Shown here: piece by piece, positions 36,629 through 46,918 of the stretch | How the letters are laid out: the number at the start of each line of letters is the position of its first letter | How positions within the stretch are numbered: position 1 is the stretch's first letter | From: Cedecea davisae DSM 4568 | GTDB lineage: Bacteria > Pseudomonadota > Gammaproteobacteria > Enterobacterales > Enterobacteriaceae | DNA: 64,000 nucleotides | Direction: 5' to 3' | Assembly (NCBI RefSeq): GCF_000412335.2 | Contig: NZ_KE161030.1 | Span: forward strand, 1,852,528 to 1,916,527 | Translations under genes and position numbers: made by a program | The notes under the pieces: generated by a model | What the model saw: only the letters and a program-made list of their open reading frames with translations | What the model was told of the DNA's origin: nothing | Database searches by the model: none

Positions 36629-38971
36629 ATGGCACAACGACTGAATATCAATAAGTTATTCTTTTGTCATGGCGCAGAGCTGGCGTTATTGCTGGGCTTA
36701 ATAGGGCTATTTCCCGCTCAGAGTTTCGGCGGTGAGTCCGCCTATGAGCAGCAGGTGATGCTGGTCCGTAGCGGGAATTATCAGCCGCTGCTGGATACAT
36801 TAAAACGACAGCAAATGCAGGGGGGGCTTAGCGACGAAAAGGTTGCCGACTGGCTGCAGGTGGCTTCCTGGGCCGGGCGGGATGAAGAAGTGGTTAGCGT
36901 CTGGCAGCGTTACCAGCAGCGGGTTTCAATTCCCGCCCGGGGCATAGCTTCTGCCGCCCGGTCATACCGCAACCTGCGGCGCTGGACGGAGTCGCTTGCG
37001 CTCTGGGAACAGGCGCTACGCCTTGCTCCGGCAAATATTGACTACCGCATCGGGCGGATAAAAACGCTTGCCGACGGGCAGCAGGAATGGCCCGCGCTGT
37101 TTGAAGCTCAGCGGCTGGGAGCGCTCGCGCCTGAAGATCTCGCGGCGCTGCGTACCCTGGCCGATGCTTTAAGCGTTAACCGAATTAGCGCTCCCGCTTT
37201 GGAACTTGCGGGCAGGGCAAATCTCACTCCCGCAGAGCGGCGCAGGCTGGAAATAGATGCCGCCTCAGAGCTGGTGCGCTTTGCGGATATTATTCCTCGC
37301 GAAGAAAAAGAACGCTTTGCCGTCGCACAACAAGCGCTGGACCGCTACGACGTGTTTTTTGCCCGCTGGCGCAACGACCCGCAGGCCGCCAGAGACCTTG
37401 TTCGCGCCCGCATAGACAGGCTTGGCGCGCTGTATGCACACAACTATTACCCGCAGGTCACCGCTGAATATGAATCGCTGGCTTCAGATAAGGCGGATGT
37501 TCCCGACTGGGCGCTGCGCTGGGTGGTGGACGCTTATCTGGCGCAAAGAAGGCTGGAGCCGGCCGTAGCTCTGTCGCCCCAGGCTGCACGGCCTTTGCCG
37601 GATGAAAGCGAACACGCGATGTTTTATGCCCTGCTGGACAGCGGCCAGTATCTGGCTGCCAGGCGCTATGTGGAGAGCATCACCGGCAGCGCGCCGTATG
37701 TTGTTTACATCGCAGGCTCGCCCACGCCCCAGCCTAACGACGCCTGGCTGGAGGGTAAAACGCTCTCTCTGCAATATCTTCTGGCAACACATGCGCTGCC
37801 GGAGGCGGAAAAGCTCGCCTGTCACCTGGCGACGACCGGGCCTGGCAACCAGGGGCTACGAACAGGTTACGCTGAAGCGTTGCAGATGCGGGGATTGCCG
37901 CAGGCCGCCGAACGAGAACTGAAGGCTGCGGAGGTTCTGGAACCGTCTAACCTGGAGCTTGAGCGGCAGCAGGCTTATGTCGCGCAGGATCTTCACGAAT
38001 GGCGGCAGATGAGCCTGCTGACCGACGACGTGCTGACCAGAGCGCCGCTGGATCCTGACTCCCGGCTGCTTAGCCGCGCCCTGGACGTTCACCGAATGTC
38101 CGAGTTACGCCTCAGCGGCAATCAGGGCATTACCTCCGATACGCCGATAAGCGGCGCTCACGACTTTAGCTGGGATGCGGCAATTTACGGCCCGCCGCTG
38201 GCGGATGACTGGCGGCTGTTCGGCGGCAACCGCTTTAACAGCGGGCGCTTTGAAGAGGGGAAAGGGCTGAACCGCAGCGTATTTGGCGGCATTGAGTGGC
38301 GGCCCCGGGCCAGCTGGGCCGAGTTTGAACTGGCAAATAACCATTTTAACGGCGGCAATAAACCCGGTGCGAGGCTTGCGGCGTGGCACAGCTTCAGCGA
38401 CAGCTGGAGAGCGGGCGGCGGCATTGAACGCCTGGCACGCAGCACGCCGCTGCGGGCGTTACGCAACGGCATCAGCTCAAACCAGGCCAATATTTGGCTG
38501 CGCTGGTATCAGAATGAACGCAGGGAATACCAGCTCATCGCCACCGCCAGCCGGTTTACCGACCATAACTTCCGTCAGGAATATAGCCTCGAGGGAAAAG
38601 AGCGCGTCTGGCAAAGGCCGGGGCTGACGCTCGACTTGCTGCCCGGTTTTTCCTTCGGCGCTAACAGCCGCGCCAACACGGTTTACTACAGCCCGAAATG
38701 GGATTTCTCTGCGGCACCGACGCTCTCCGCAGACCACGTCATGTACCGGCGCTACGACACCGTCTGGAGCCAGCAATTTACCGCGAGCGCGGGCGTTTAT
38801 CGGCAGAAAAGCTACGGCTCAGGCGCCACTACCTCGTTCGGCTACGGCCAGCGGATCGAATGGAACAACGTTCTCGACACCGGCGTGATGCTGAACTGGG
38901 AAAAGCGCCCCTACGACGGCAGGCGCGAAAGCAATCTCGCCGTGGCCTTTGACGCGAATTTAAGATTTTAA
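36629..38971 (+). CDS. pgaA: Poly-beta-1,6-GlcNAc export porin PgaA
   Basis: PgaA exports partially deacetylated PNAG through the outer membrane. The 780-residue protein has an N-terminal signal region, a periplasmic TPR superhelix (about 40-490) and a C-terminal 16-strand beta barrel ending in VAFDANLRF with the terminal aromatic signature. Slightly shorter than E. coli PgaA (807). First gene of pgaABCD; pgaB follows 8 bp later. In E. coli the leader is bound by CsrA; I did not identify those sites here. Confidence 0.92.
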   Translation: MAQRLNINKLFFCHGAELALLLGLIGLFPAQSFGGESAYEQQVMLVRSGNYQPLLDTLKRQQMQGGLSDEKVADWLQVASWAGRDEEVVSVWQRYQQRVSIPARGIASAARSYRNLRRWTESLALWEQALRLAPANIDYRIGRIKTLADGQQEWPALFEAQRLGALAPEDLAALRTLADALSVNRISAPALELAGRANLTPAERRRLEIDAASELVRFADIIPREEKERFAVAQQALDRYDVFFARWRNDPQAARDLVRARIDRLGALYAHNYYPQVTAEYESLASDKADVPDWALRWVVDAYLAQRRLEPAVALSPQAARPLPDESEHAMFYALLDSGQYLAARRYVESITGSAPYVVYIAGSPTPQPNDAWLEGKTLSLQYLLATHALPEAEKLACHLATTGPGNQGLRTGYAEALQMRGLPQAAERELKAAEVLEPSNLELERQQAYVAQDLHEWRQMSLLTDDVLTRAPLDPDSRLLSRALDVHRMSELRLSGNQGITSDTPISGAHDFSWDAAIYGPPLADDWRLFGGNRFNSGRFEEGKGLNRSVFGGIEWRPRASWAEFELANNHFNGGNKPGARLAAWHSFSDSWRAGGGIERLARSTPLRALRNGISSNQANIWLRWYQNERREYQLIATASRFTDHNFRQEYSLEGKERVWQRPGLTLDLLPGFSFGANSRANTVYYSPKWDFSAAPTLSADHVMYRRYDTVWSQQFTASAGVYRQKSYGSGATTSFGYGQRIEWNNVLDTGVMLNWEKRPYDGRRESNLAVAFDANLRF

Positions 38972-38979
38972 GGACAAGC

Positions 38980-40995
38980 ATGCTGACCAACAGTTTCCGA
39001 ATCAGCCTTATCGTTATCGGCTGGTTATTTACCCTTTCTGGTTTGTGCGCTCAGGAAATTCATTTTCTGCCCCCGCGGGACAGGCCGCAGCCCGAAGCCA
39101 GCAAACCCTGGCCGAAGAACAATTTTCTGGTGCTGGCTTACCACGACGTGGAGGATAGCGACCCCGATCAGCGTTATCTGGCGGTGCGCACCAGCGCGCT
39201 AAACGAGCAAATAATCTGGCTGCTGCATAACGGCTACAGCGCGGTAAGCGTGCAGGATATTCTGAACGCGCATGACGGCGGTAAGCCGCTGCCGCCGAAG
39301 GCTTTTTTGCTTACTTTTGATGACGGTTACAGCAGCTTTTATACCCGCGTCTGGCCGCTGCTTAAGGCCTACAATGTTCCCGCGCTCTGGGCACCCGTGG
39401 GCAGTTGGGTCGGCACACCGCAGGGGAAGCCGGTCGATTTTGGCGGGCTGAAAACGCCGCGCGAAAAATTTGCCACCTGGGAAATGGTGCGGGAGCTGAG
39501 TGAATCGCCGCTGGTGGAAATTGGCTCCCATACCTGGGCATCTCATTTTGGCGTGCTGGCTAACCCGCAGGGCAGCCGCGAACCGGCTATCGCCAACCGG
39601 GCCTGGGACAAAGCAACCGGCCAATATGAGGACGACGAGCAGTTTACCCGTCGCATTGATGACGACGTGAGCCGCATCAGCGCCAAACTGGAGCAGGTAA
39701 GCGGGAAAGCGCCTCGGGCCTGGGTCTGGCCCTACGGTGCCGCAAACGGCACTTCGTTAAGCGTAATAAAAAAACACGGCTACCGGCTGGCGTTCACGCT
39801 TAACGATGGCCTGGCTAACGTTCGCGATCTGGACAATATTCCCCGGCTGCTTATCTCCGGCAACCCTTCGCTCAAGGCCTTTGCCAGCACGGTGACTCGC
39901 ATTCAGGAAACCGAGCCGGTGCGGGTGATGCATGTTGATTTGGACTACGTCTACGACAGCGATCCCGCCCAGCAAACGAAGAATATCGATGCGCTGGTGC
40001 AGCGCGTCTACGACATGAAGATTAGCCATGTGTTCCTGCAGGCGTTTTCCGACCCGGCCGGAGACGGCAATATTAAGTCGCTCTATTTTCCAAACCGCTG
40101 GCTGCCGGTGCGCGCCGACCTGTTTAACTTCGTCTCCTGGCAGCTACAGACAAGAGGCGGGGTGAAGGTTTATGCCTGGCTGCCGGTACTCTCGTTTGAT
40201 TTAAATGCTTCTCTGCCGAGGGTTGAGCGCTGGGATACAGCAACCCGGCAGTCGCGCCGAGCTCACAGCCCTTATCTGCGCCTTTCGCCGTGGAATAAAC
40301 AGGTTCGCAGCCAGATTGCCGACCTTTATCAGGACCTTTCCCGGTATGCGACCTTCGACGGCATTCTGTTTCATGACGATGCCCTTCTGACGGACTTTGA
40401 GGACTCCGGCCAGGACGCTTTGGCTGCCTATCGCCGTGCCGGTTTTGCACAAAATATTGCCGATATTCACGGCAATACCGCCGAATTTCAGCGCTGGACG
40501 CGTTTTAAAAGCCAGACGCTAGTTGGCTTCACGCGCACGCTGACCCAAGCGGTGAAGGACATTCGCGGCCCGCAGATAAAAACCGCCCGCAATATTTTCG
40601 CCCTGCCGATTCTTGAGCCGGAGAGCGAGGCCTGGTTTGCGCAGAACTTCGATGATTTCCTTGCCGCCTATGACTGGACGGTGCCGATGGCTATGCCGCT
40701 GATGGAGTCCGTTCCGCCTGCGGAAAGTAACGACTGGCTGACGCAGCTTATTCGCCGCGTGGCGGCCAAACCTCAGGCGCTGAATAAAACCATTTTTGAG
40801 CTACAGGCCCGGGACTGGGGCAGCAAAGGGCAAAAGGGTGTTGCCGATAAACAGCTGGTGGAGTGGATGCGTCTGTTGCAGCTCAACGGCGTAATGCATT
40901 ACGGCTATTACCCGGACGATTTCATTAATAATCAGCCGGATATCTCGCGCATCCGGCCTGAATTTTCCTCATGGTGGTACCCAGACAATGACTGA
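38980..40995 (+). CDS. pgaB: PNAG N-deacetylase PgaB
   Basis: A 671-residue two-domain periplasmic enzyme. The N-terminal polysaccharide deacetylase domain (about 45-300) has the metal motif [11 protein letters not shown] and SHTWASH. The C-terminal glycoside-hydrolase-like domain (about 310-670) has HVDLDYVYD and [14 protein letters not shown] and binds PNAG. The signal region has a cysteine at 25 (LSGLCAQE), but with Leu before it, so lipidation is uncertain. It overlaps pgaC by 8 bp. Deacetylation is needed for export through PgaA. Confidence 0.92.
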   Translation: MLTNSFRISLIVIGWLFTLSGLCAQEIHFLPPRDRPQPEASKPWPKNNFLVLAYHDVEDSDPDQRYLAVRTSALNEQIIWLLHNGYSAVSVQDILNAHDGGKPLPPKAFLLTFDDGYSSFYTRVWPLLKAYNVPALWAPVGSWVGTPQGKPVDFGGLKTPREKFATWEMVRELSESPLVEIGSHTWASHFGVLANPQGSREPAIANRAWDKATGQYEDDEQFTRRIDDDVSRISAKLEQVSGKAPRAWVWPYGAANGTSLSVIKKHGYRLAFTLNDGLANVRDLDNIPRLLISGNPSLKAFASTVTRIQETEPVRVMHVDLDYVYDSDPAQQTKNIDALVQRVYDMKISHVFLQAFSDPAGDGNIKSLYFPNRWLPVRADLFNFVSWQLQTRGGVKVYAWLPVLSFDLNASLPRVERWDTATRQSRRAHSPYLRLSPWNKQVRSQIADLYQDLSRYATFDGILFHDDALLTDFEDSGQDALAAYRRAGFAQNIADIHGNTAEFQRWTRFKSQTLVGFTRTLTQAVKDIRGPQIKTARNIFALPILEPESEAWFAQNFDDFLAAYDWTVPMAMPLMESVPPAESNDWLTQLIRRVAAKPQALNKTIFELQARDWGSKGQKGVADKQLVEWMRLLQLNGVMHYGYYPDDFINNQPDISRIRPEFSSWWYPDND

Positions 40996-42319
40996 CCGGA
41001 TTATTTCTCTGCTGATCCTGTGCCTGATATTTGGCCTGCCGCTTAGCGTGGCGGCCGTTTTCACCGGCAAAATTCTGCTCGACTTCGTCTTCTTCTGGCC
41101 GCTGTTTATGTCGGTATTGTGGATGACCGGCGGGCTCTATTTTTGGTTCCAGCTGGAACGGCACTGGCCCTGGGGGAAGGAGACTCCGCCGCCACGGCTG
41201 GAGGGTAACCCGCTGATCTCGATTCTTATTCCTTGCTTTAACGAAGAGAAAAATGCCAGGGAAACCATCGAAGCGGCGCTCAACCAGCGCTATCAAAATA
41301 TTGAGGTTATCGCCATCAATGATGGTTCGGGGGATAACACTTCCGGCGTGCTTGGGCAGCTGGCGCAAGAGTATCCGCGCTTGCGGGTTATCCATCTGGC
41401 AGAAAACCAGGGCAAAGCGGTGGCCTTAAAAGCGGGTGCCGCCGCCGCGCGAGGCGACCTGCTGGTTTGTATCGACGGCGATGCGCTGCTGGAGCGGGAT
41501 ACGGCGGCTTACCTTGCCGCGCCGCTGCTCCAGCATCCACACGTTGGTGCGGTGACCGGCAACCCGCGCATCCGCACGCGCTCCAACCTGATTGGCCGCA
41601 TCCAGGTTGGAGAGTTTTCTTCGATTATCGGGCTTATCAAGCGCACTCAGCGCATTTATGGCCGGGTGTTCACCGTGTCCGGGGTGATTGCGGCCTTTCG
41701 CCGCCAGGCGCTGGCGGACGTCGGCTACTGGAGCACGGATATGATAACTGAGGACATTGATATCAGCTGGAAGCTACAGCTAAGCCACTGGACGATATTC
41801 TTCGAGCCGCGGGCGCTGTGCTGGATATTGATGCCGGAAACGCTGCGCGGGCTGTGGAAGCAGAGGCTGCGCTGGGCGCAGGGCGGGGCTGAAGTATTCC
41901 TGGTTAATGTTCGTCGGCTATTTCGCTGGGAGCACCGCCGCATGTGGCCGCTGTTTCTTGAGTATGTGTTATCGACGGTGTGGGCGTTCGCCTACGCGAT
42001 AACCATCCTGCTGTTTATCGCAAGCCTGGTTGCAACGCTACCGCCCAACCTCGTGGTACGCAGCCTGTTTCCCCCCGAGTTTACCGGGCTGCTGCTGGGC
42101 GTAATGTGCCTGATGCAGTTTCTCGTCAGCCTGTTTATCGAGCGGCGCTATGAGCGGCGGATAGCCGGTTCGCTGTTCTGGATAATCTGGTTTCCGATGA
42201 TGTACTGGATGATTGGCCTGGTAACCACCCTGGTGGCATTCCCCAGAGTGATGTTGAAACGCCAGCGTGCAAGGGCGCGCTGGGTAAGCCCTGACCGCGG
42301 AAAAGGAAGAACAGAATGA
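40988..42319 (+). CDS. pgaC: PNAG synthase, GT2 glycosyltransferase PgaC
   Basis: A 443-residue inner-membrane processive beta-1,6-GlcNAc synthase. Two N-terminal helices are followed by a GT2 domain with [24 protein letters not shown] and the QRLRWAQGG product-binding motif, then C-terminal helices. It works with PgaD and is activated by c-di-GMP at the PgaC/PgaD interface in E. coli. It overlaps pgaB by 8 bp and pgaD by 4 bp. Confidence 0.95.
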   Translation: MTDRIISLLILCLIFGLPLSVAAVFTGKILLDFVFFWPLFMSVLWMTGGLYFWFQLERHWPWGKETPPPRLEGNPLISILIPCFNEEKNARETIEAALNQRYQNIEVIAINDGSGDNTSGVLGQLAQEYPRLRVIHLAENQGKAVALKAGAAAARGDLLVCIDGDALLERDTAAYLAAPLLQHPHVGAVTGNPRIRTRSNLIGRIQVGEFSSIIGLIKRTQRIYGRVFTVSGVIAAFRRQALADVGYWSTDMITEDIDISWKLQLSHWTIFFEPRALCWILMPETLRGLWKQRLRWAQGGAEVFLVNVRRLFRWEHRRMWPLFLEYVLSTVWAFAYAITILLFIASLVATLPPNLVVRSLFPPEFTGLLLGVMCLMQFLVSLFIERRYERRIAGSLFWIIWFPMMYWMIGLVTTLVAFPRVMLKRQRARARWVSPDRGKGRTE

Positions 42320-42771
42320 ACGCCAATACCCTGATATTAACCGAACACAGAATCGCCCCGCGCCTGTTCGACGGCCTGCTGACGTTTATTGCCTGGGCTG
42401 GGTTTGTGTTCTTCGCGTATAAAAACCTGCTGCTGCAAATAATGACGCTGCCCGGCCAGCGCGGGGAGATTATCGTCTCGTCGCTTAATTCGGTGCTGCT
42501 TTATTTGTTGCTCGCGGTGGTCAACGGCTGGCTGCTGATCCTTTGGTATCAGTACAGCCTGCGCAGGCATAACGCGCGCTACCATGAAAGTCTCGCGCCG
42601 CTGCATCTCCGCGAACTGGCGCAGAGCTTTAACGTCCCGCCGCAGTTGATATCCGAGATGAGCCAGCATAATCAGTTGACGGTTTACCACGACCAGATTG
42701 GGCAAATTATTCATTTAAAAAGCAGTGAGCTGGCGGCGGGGCGGGAGAGTCAGCCAATGACCGTATTATGA
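42316..42771 (+). CDS. pgaD: PNAG synthase accessory subunit PgaD
   Basis: A 151-residue protein with two membrane helices (about 17-37 and 58-80) and a cytoplasmic tail. It stabilises PgaC and forms part of the c-di-GMP-responsive synthase. The start overlaps the pgaC stop (ATGA). It ends the operon; no T-run terminator is visible in the 91 bp before the next gene. Confidence 0.9.
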   Translation: MNANTLILTEHRIAPRLFDGLLTFIAWAGFVFFAYKNLLLQIMTLPGQRGEIIVSSLNSVLLYLLLAVVNGWLLILWYQYSLRRHNARYHESLAPLHLRELAQSFNVPPQLISEMSQHNQLTVYHDQIGQIIHLKSSELAAGRESQPMTVL

Positions 42772-42862
42772 AATAAAGGGTTGGGGAAAAATGATACCGT
42801 CAACGGCAGCCGTTGACGTCACCGGACAGGCATTATGTGTAAATTTACAGAGAAATTTTATT

Positions 42863-44962
42863 ATGATCTTTCAAGTGAGTAATGGATCTTTTCCCGCCGC
42901 AATCAGCAACAATCACATTCACAGCATCACCCACCCTGATACCCCACCTGAAATGGGCGCATGGGAAAAAATAGAGGATTTTTTCTGCGAAACGAATAAA
43001 CCCGAGGCATTGGAGTGTATTCAGAGGATTTATCACCCACCGGGCAGAACGATATGGGAGGATGTAGTCAGCGGGTTTGAACGGCTCAGGGCGCTCGCAT
43101 ATGCCGGGCATAGGGGAAACATTCAGTTCGGCCGACACGGGGAGGGCCACTTTTGTATCCTGGACTCAGGCAGCCGGGAGGTTCTGTCCGTCATCCCTGA
43201 TAACGCCGGGAAGTATACCGTGAATTGTCAGGGGCACAATGAAACACATAACCTCAGCCTGCGTACAGAATTGAGAGCAGAAGATTATGAAGCTGTCTGG
43301 TCAACGTGGGAAATTATTGCTCCACCAGAAGAGTCATACCATCGCGCAATCGTGGTACAGAAAATGCGTGACTGCCTGAATAATGGCAATCCAGAGCTTA
43401 ACCTGAGCAACTTTGACATCACCTCCTTACCCGACCGTTTACCGCCGGATATGGCAAGGTTGATCCTTGATAATGTACCACTAACCAACCTGCCAGCGTT
43501 GCCGTCAGGACTCCAGACTCTGCGGGCCAGCCATAGCGAGCTGGTCAGTCTACCAACGTTACCGTCAGGGCTACAGGAACTGGTTATCAATCATAACGTT
43601 CTGATAAGCCTGCCTGAGTTGCCTTCAGGACTCCGGGAACTGATGGTTGATTGCAACACTCTGAGCAGGCTGCCAGCGCTGCCGTCAGGGCTACAGACTC
43701 TGTCTGGCAGTCATAACTATCTGAGCATCCTGCCTGCGTTGCCGCCAGGTCTGCAGGAACTGAAGGTCGATGATAACGAAATCACCAGCCTGCCTGAGTT
43801 GCCGTCAGGGCTACGGACGTTGTGGGCCAGTTATAACGAGCTGAACTACCTGCCGGTATTGCCGTCAGGGCTACAGGCGCTGACGGTCAATAATAACCTT
43901 CTGACCAGCCTGCCTGAAAGCATCGCCGGATTGTCCGGGGATATGTGGATCGACCTGTCAGGGAACCCGCTGTCAGATCGTACGCGTCAGGCCCTGCGGG
44001 ATATGACCCATGCCCCTAACTATTCTGGCCCCAGAATATATTTCGGTGTGGGCGGCCCTCCCGTTTTCAGGAAACCTCGCCCACTGCATCAGGCCGTCGC
44101 TGATTGGCTGGTGCCTGCCAGGGAAGGTGAGCCGCGTCTTGCGGGCAAGTGGCAGGCGTTTGAGCAGCAAGATGATGCGGCCTCCTTCAGCAGTTTTCTG
44201 GACCGGCTGAGCGAGACGGAAAACTTCAAAAAAGACTCAGGTTTTAAAACACAGATAGCCTCCTGGCTGGCACAGTTGGTTGAAGATGATGAGCTGAGAG
44301 CAAAAACATTTGCCATGGCGACAGAGGCGGCTTCAAGCTGTGAGGATCGGGTTACCCTTGCGCTGAACAAGATGAAGAACGTGCAATTAGTACATAATGC
44401 AGAAAAAGGGGAGTTTAACGAGAATCTCCCCGGGCTGGTATCGGTTGGGCGTGAAATGTTCCGGCTGGAGAAACTGGAGCAGATTGCCCGTGAGAAGGTC
44501 AAAACGCTGTACTTCGTCGATGAGATCGAGGTCTATCTGGGCTATCAGAATAAACTGAAGCAACCGCTTGAGTTGACCAGCGTGACGGCAGAAATGCGGT
44601 TCTTTGGTGTATCCGGCGTGACGGAGTCAGACCTTCAGTCCGCTGAAATTCAGGTAAAAACTGCCGAAAACAGCCAGTTTGCAGAGTGGATATTGCAGTG
44701 GGAGCCATTACGCAAGGTACTGGAGCGTACGGAGCCGACAAGCTGGGAAGCACTTTGTGAAAAGAAAATATCAGATTATGAAAACACGTACCGAATTCTG
44801 TCTGACACAGAGCTAAAACCGGCAGGTCTGCTCGGCAATACCGATGCTGAGCGTATTATCGGAGCAAGAGCCATGGAAAGTGCGGAAAGGGCATTTCTTG
44901 ATGGCCTTCACCCTCTGGCGGGCAATATGTTGGGCAGATATCTAAAGCCCAGGTGGTCTTAA
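42863..44962 (+). CDS. SspH2/SlrP-like NEL E3 ubiquitin ligase, candidate type III effector
   Basis: A 699-residue protein with the full plan of Salmonella LRR-NEL effectors. The N-terminal region (1-140) aligns with SspH2 by eye and contains WEKIEDFF (34-41), matching the WEK(I/M)xxFF translocation motif of Salmonella effectors secreted by SPI-2. About eight 20-residue leucine-rich repeats follow (200-360, LPxLPSGLQxL pattern). The NEL domain (about 405-699) has catalytic C493 in SSCEDRV. I chose ATG 42863 by alignment to SspH2; 42791 is the longer alternative. It would ubiquitinate host proteins after injection. It lies alone between pgaD and umuD, with no chaperone or secretion genes nearby; acquired origin is inferred. 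Confidence 0.92.
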   Translation: MIFQVSNGSFPAAISNNHIHSITHPDTPPEMGAWEKIEDFFCETNKPEALECIQRIYHPPGRTIWEDVVSGFERLRALAYAGHRGNIQFGRHGEGHFCILDSGSREVLSVIPDNAGKYTVNCQGHNETHNLSLRTELRAEDYEAVWSTWEIIAPPEESYHRAIVVQKMRDCLNNGNPELNLSNFDITSLPDRLPPDMARLILDNVPLTNLPALPSGLQTLRASHSELVSLPTLPSGLQELVINHNVLISLPELPSGLRELMVDCNTLSRLPALPSGLQTLSGSHNYLSILPALPPGLQELKVDDNEITSLPELPSGLRTLWASYNELNYLPVLPSGLQALTVNNNLLTSLPESIAGLSGDMWIDLSGNPLSDRTRQALRDMTHAPNYSGPRIYFGVGGPPVFRKPRPLHQAVADWLVPAREGEPRLAGKWQAFEQQDDAASFSSFLDRLSETENFKKDSGFKTQIASWLAQLVEDDELRAKTFAMATEAASSCEDRVTLALNKMKNVQLVHNAEKGEFNENLPGLVSVGREMFRLEKLEQIAREKVKTLYFVDEIEVYLGYQNKLKQPLELTSVTAEMRFFGVSGVTESDLQSAEIQVKTAENSQFAEWILQWEPLRKVLERTEPTSWEALCEKKISDYENTYRILSDTELKPAGLLGNTDAERIIGARAMESAERAFLDGLHPLAGNMLGRYLKPRWS
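43460..43940 (+). repeat. 60-bp tandem repeats encoding the LRR
   Basis: About eight consecutive degenerate 60-bp units with a recurring TTGCCGTCAGGRCTxCAG core encode the 20-residue leucine-rich repeats of the NEL effector. Such repeats can expand or contract by recombination and would alter target recognition. Confidence 0.85.
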
Positions 44963-45133
44963 CTGAGCGCTGGCTGTTTTTTTAAAACAGAAGACGGCGC
45001 GGAGCTACCTCCTTCATTAAATGTGAACCGCGCCGGGCGAAGCCTGTGGTCAGCTACAACTAAATCCCCATAAACATCAGCACTTTTGCGTAACGGCCTG
45101 CCCGGCGGCTTGAGTTATTCACCTAATCTATAT
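44963..45133. other. Intergenic region between effector gene and umuD
   Basis: Contains a small inverted repeat, CTGTTTT / AAAACAG (44974-44990), that could act as a weak terminator of the effector gene. Nothing else was recognised before the LexA box. Confidence 0.4.
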
Positions 45134-45137
45134 AATA

Positions 45138-45153
45138 CTGTATACGTATACAG
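45138..45153. promoter_or_regulatory. LexA (SOS) box of umuDC
   Basis: CTGTATACGTATACAG fits CTG-N10-CAG, and the symmetry extends to a 24-bp perfect palindrome (45134-45157). It lies 20-35 bp before the umuD start, so it should overlap the promoter and give tight SOS control. Confidence 0.95.
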
Positions 45154-45172
45154 TATTTTGAGGTGAGCAATC

Positions 45173-45607
45173 ATGACCGTCCCTTATCCTTATAAACAAG
45201 AGCAAATCATCGAGCTGCCGCTTTTTTTAGAGCGGGTTCCGTGCGGCTTTCCCAGTCCTGCCCAGGACTACGTCGAAGAGAGCCTGGACCTGAACAAGCT
45301 GGTGGTTAAGCACCCAAGCGCCACCTATTTTGTGAGAGTGAGCGGGGATTCTATGGTTGGGGCAGGCATTGGCGATGGCGACCTGCTGGTTGTAGACCGG
45401 TCGCTGAGCGCAGAGCACGGCGATATTGTGGTGGCGGCGGTAGCGGGGGAGTTCACGGTGAAAGAGCTGCAAACCCGGCCTTTGCTCCGGCTGGTGCCGC
45501 ATAACGCAGACTATGCGCCCATTGAGTTCCTGGCGGAGGAAGAGCTGCAGATCTTCGGCGTTGTTACCTTCACCTTAAAAGCAAACAAACATGTTCGCGC
45601 TTGTTGA
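45173..45607 (+). CDS. umuD: SOS translesion polymerase V accessory protein UmuD
   Basis: A 144-residue S24/LexA-like self-cleaving protein; UmuD' pairs with UmuC to form polymerase V. The RecA-stimulated cleavage site C24-G25 and the catalytic S60 and K97 are all in their expected places. GAGGTGAG precedes the ATG. The reading frame runs 17 bp into umuC, giving a slightly longer C-terminus than E. coli UmuD (139). Directly behind a strong LexA box. Confidence 0.96.
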   Translation: MTVPYPYKQEQIIELPLFLERVPCGFPSPAQDYVEESLDLNKLVVKHPSATYFVRVSGDSMVGAGIGDGDLLVVDRSLSAEHGDIVVAAVAGEFTVKELQTRPLLRLVPHNADYAPIEFLAEEELQIFGVVTFTLKANKHVRAC

Positions 45608-46853
45608 TGTAAACAACTTCTATGCCTCCTGCGAGACGGTATTCAGGCCCGATCTTCAGGGCAAACCGGTTGTCGTTGTCTCAAACAACGACGGATGCAT
45701 TATTTCGCGGTCGGCAGAGGCAAAGGCGCTGGGTATAAAAATGGCTGCGCCTTACTTTAAAATCAAAGATGATTTGCGCCGCCAGCAGGTGACGGTTTTT
45801 AGCTCCAACTATGCGCTTTATGCCGACCTTAGTCATCGGGTAATGTCTATCCTGATGGAGCTGGCTCCCGCCGTAGAAGTGTATTCCATCGATGAGGCTT
45901 TTATCGATCTTTCCGGCGTCTCCGGCTGTATTTCGCTTGAAGTGTTTGGCCGCCAGATTCGAACTCAGATATTAAAAAACACCGGGCTGACGGTTGGCGT
46001 AGGCATTGCGCCGACCAAAACGCTGGCTAAGGCGGCTAATTACGCGGCTAAAAAATGGCCTAAGACCGGCGGCGTTGTCGATCTTGCTGCCGTAGAACGG
46101 CAGCGTAAATTGCTCGCCCGTATTCCCGTGGATGAAGTCTGGGGCGTTGGCCGCCGTATCAGTAAAAAACTGGAACTGATGGGGATTGAAAACGCGCTAC
46201 AGCTAGCAGAAAGCTCTACCTGGGTTATCCGTAAACACTTCAATGTGGTGCTGGAGCGCACGGTACGCGAGCTGCGCGGTCAGCCCTGCCTGGCGCTGGA
46301 TGAATTTGCCCCGACCAAACAGCAGATTATTTATAGCCGTTCATTTAGCCATCGGATTACCGAATACGACGATATGCACCAGGCGGTTTGCGCCTATGCC
46401 GAGCGCGCGGCGGAGAAACTGCGAGCGGAAAGGCAGTTTTGCTGCATGATCAGCTTATTTATGCGTACCAGCCCGCATGCCGGGAATGAAACCTTCTATG
46501 CTCCTCAGGCCACAGGCCGACTGACGACGCCAACTTGTGACTCCCGGGATATTATCCGCATTGCTACTCAGGCGCTTAACCACATCTGGAAAGACGGCTT
46601 CCGTTATATGAAAGCCGGAGTGATGCTGAGTGATTTCTACAGTCAGGGCGTCGCGCAGCTCGGCCTGTTCGATGAATATCAGCCGCAGGCCAACAGCAGC
46701 GCATTAATGCAGGTTATCGACAGCATTAATCATTCCGGCCGGGGCAGCATTGGGTTCGCCGGGAAGGGTATTCAGAAAAGCTGGGAAATGAAGCGCAGAA
46801 TGCTGTCGCCGGGTTACACCACTCGTTATACCGACCTGCCTTTGGTGAAATAG
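45591..46853 (+). CDS. umuC: Error-prone DNA polymerase V catalytic subunit UmuC
   Basis: A 420-residue Y-family polymerase. Catalytic acids lie in MFALVDVNNFYASCE and YSIDEAFIDLSG, and the N-terminal palm/fingers are followed by the HhH thumb (PVDEVWGVGRR), the little finger and the UmuC C-terminal region. Its start lies within the end of umuD (17-bp overlap), indicating coupled translation. Length matches E. coli (422). Confidence 0.96.
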   Translation: MFALVDVNNFYASCETVFRPDLQGKPVVVVSNNDGCIISRSAEAKALGIKMAAPYFKIKDDLRRQQVTVFSSNYALYADLSHRVMSILMELAPAVEVYSIDEAFIDLSGVSGCISLEVFGRQIRTQILKNTGLTVGVGIAPTKTLAKAANYAAKKWPKTGGVVDLAAVERQRKLLARIPVDEVWGVGRRISKKLELMGIENALQLAESSTWVIRKHFNVVLERTVRELRGQPCLALDEFAPTKQQIIYSRSFSHRITEYDDMHQAVCAYAERAAEKLRAERQFCCMISLFMRTSPHAGNETFYAPQATGRLTTPTCDSRDIIRIATQALNHIWKDGFRYMKAGVMLSDFYSQGVAQLGLFDEYQPQANSSALMQVIDSINHSGRGSIGFAGKGIQKSWEMKRRMLSPGYTTRYTDLPLVK

Positions 46854-46862
46854 TGACAGAAA

Positions 46863-46907
46863 ATCCGGTCGCTCGGCCGGAAATTAACTCCCTTCGAGCG
46901 ACCGGAT
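46863..46907. terminator. 13-bp perfect inverted repeat between umuC and mesD
   Basis: ATCCGGTCGCTCG (46863-46875) and CGAGCGACCGGAT (46895-46907) are perfect inverted repeats with a 19-nt loop, between convergent genes. A T-run is weak (TTTCTG on the minus strand), so it may be a bidirectional terminator or an RNA-stabilising hairpin rather than a strong terminator. Confidence 0.6.
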
Positions 46908-46918
46908 AGCAGGCGAGG

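Noticed and set aside
42791-42862. 24-codon N-terminal extension of the NEL effector
   Set aside because: Alignment by eye with the SspH2 N-terminus starts exactly at the ATG at 42863.
43460-43940. Regular repeats that could suggest a CRISPR-like array
   Set aside because: The repeats are in frame, degenerate and encode the LxxLPxLPSGL leucine-rich repeat pattern; there are no constant repeats with unique spacers.
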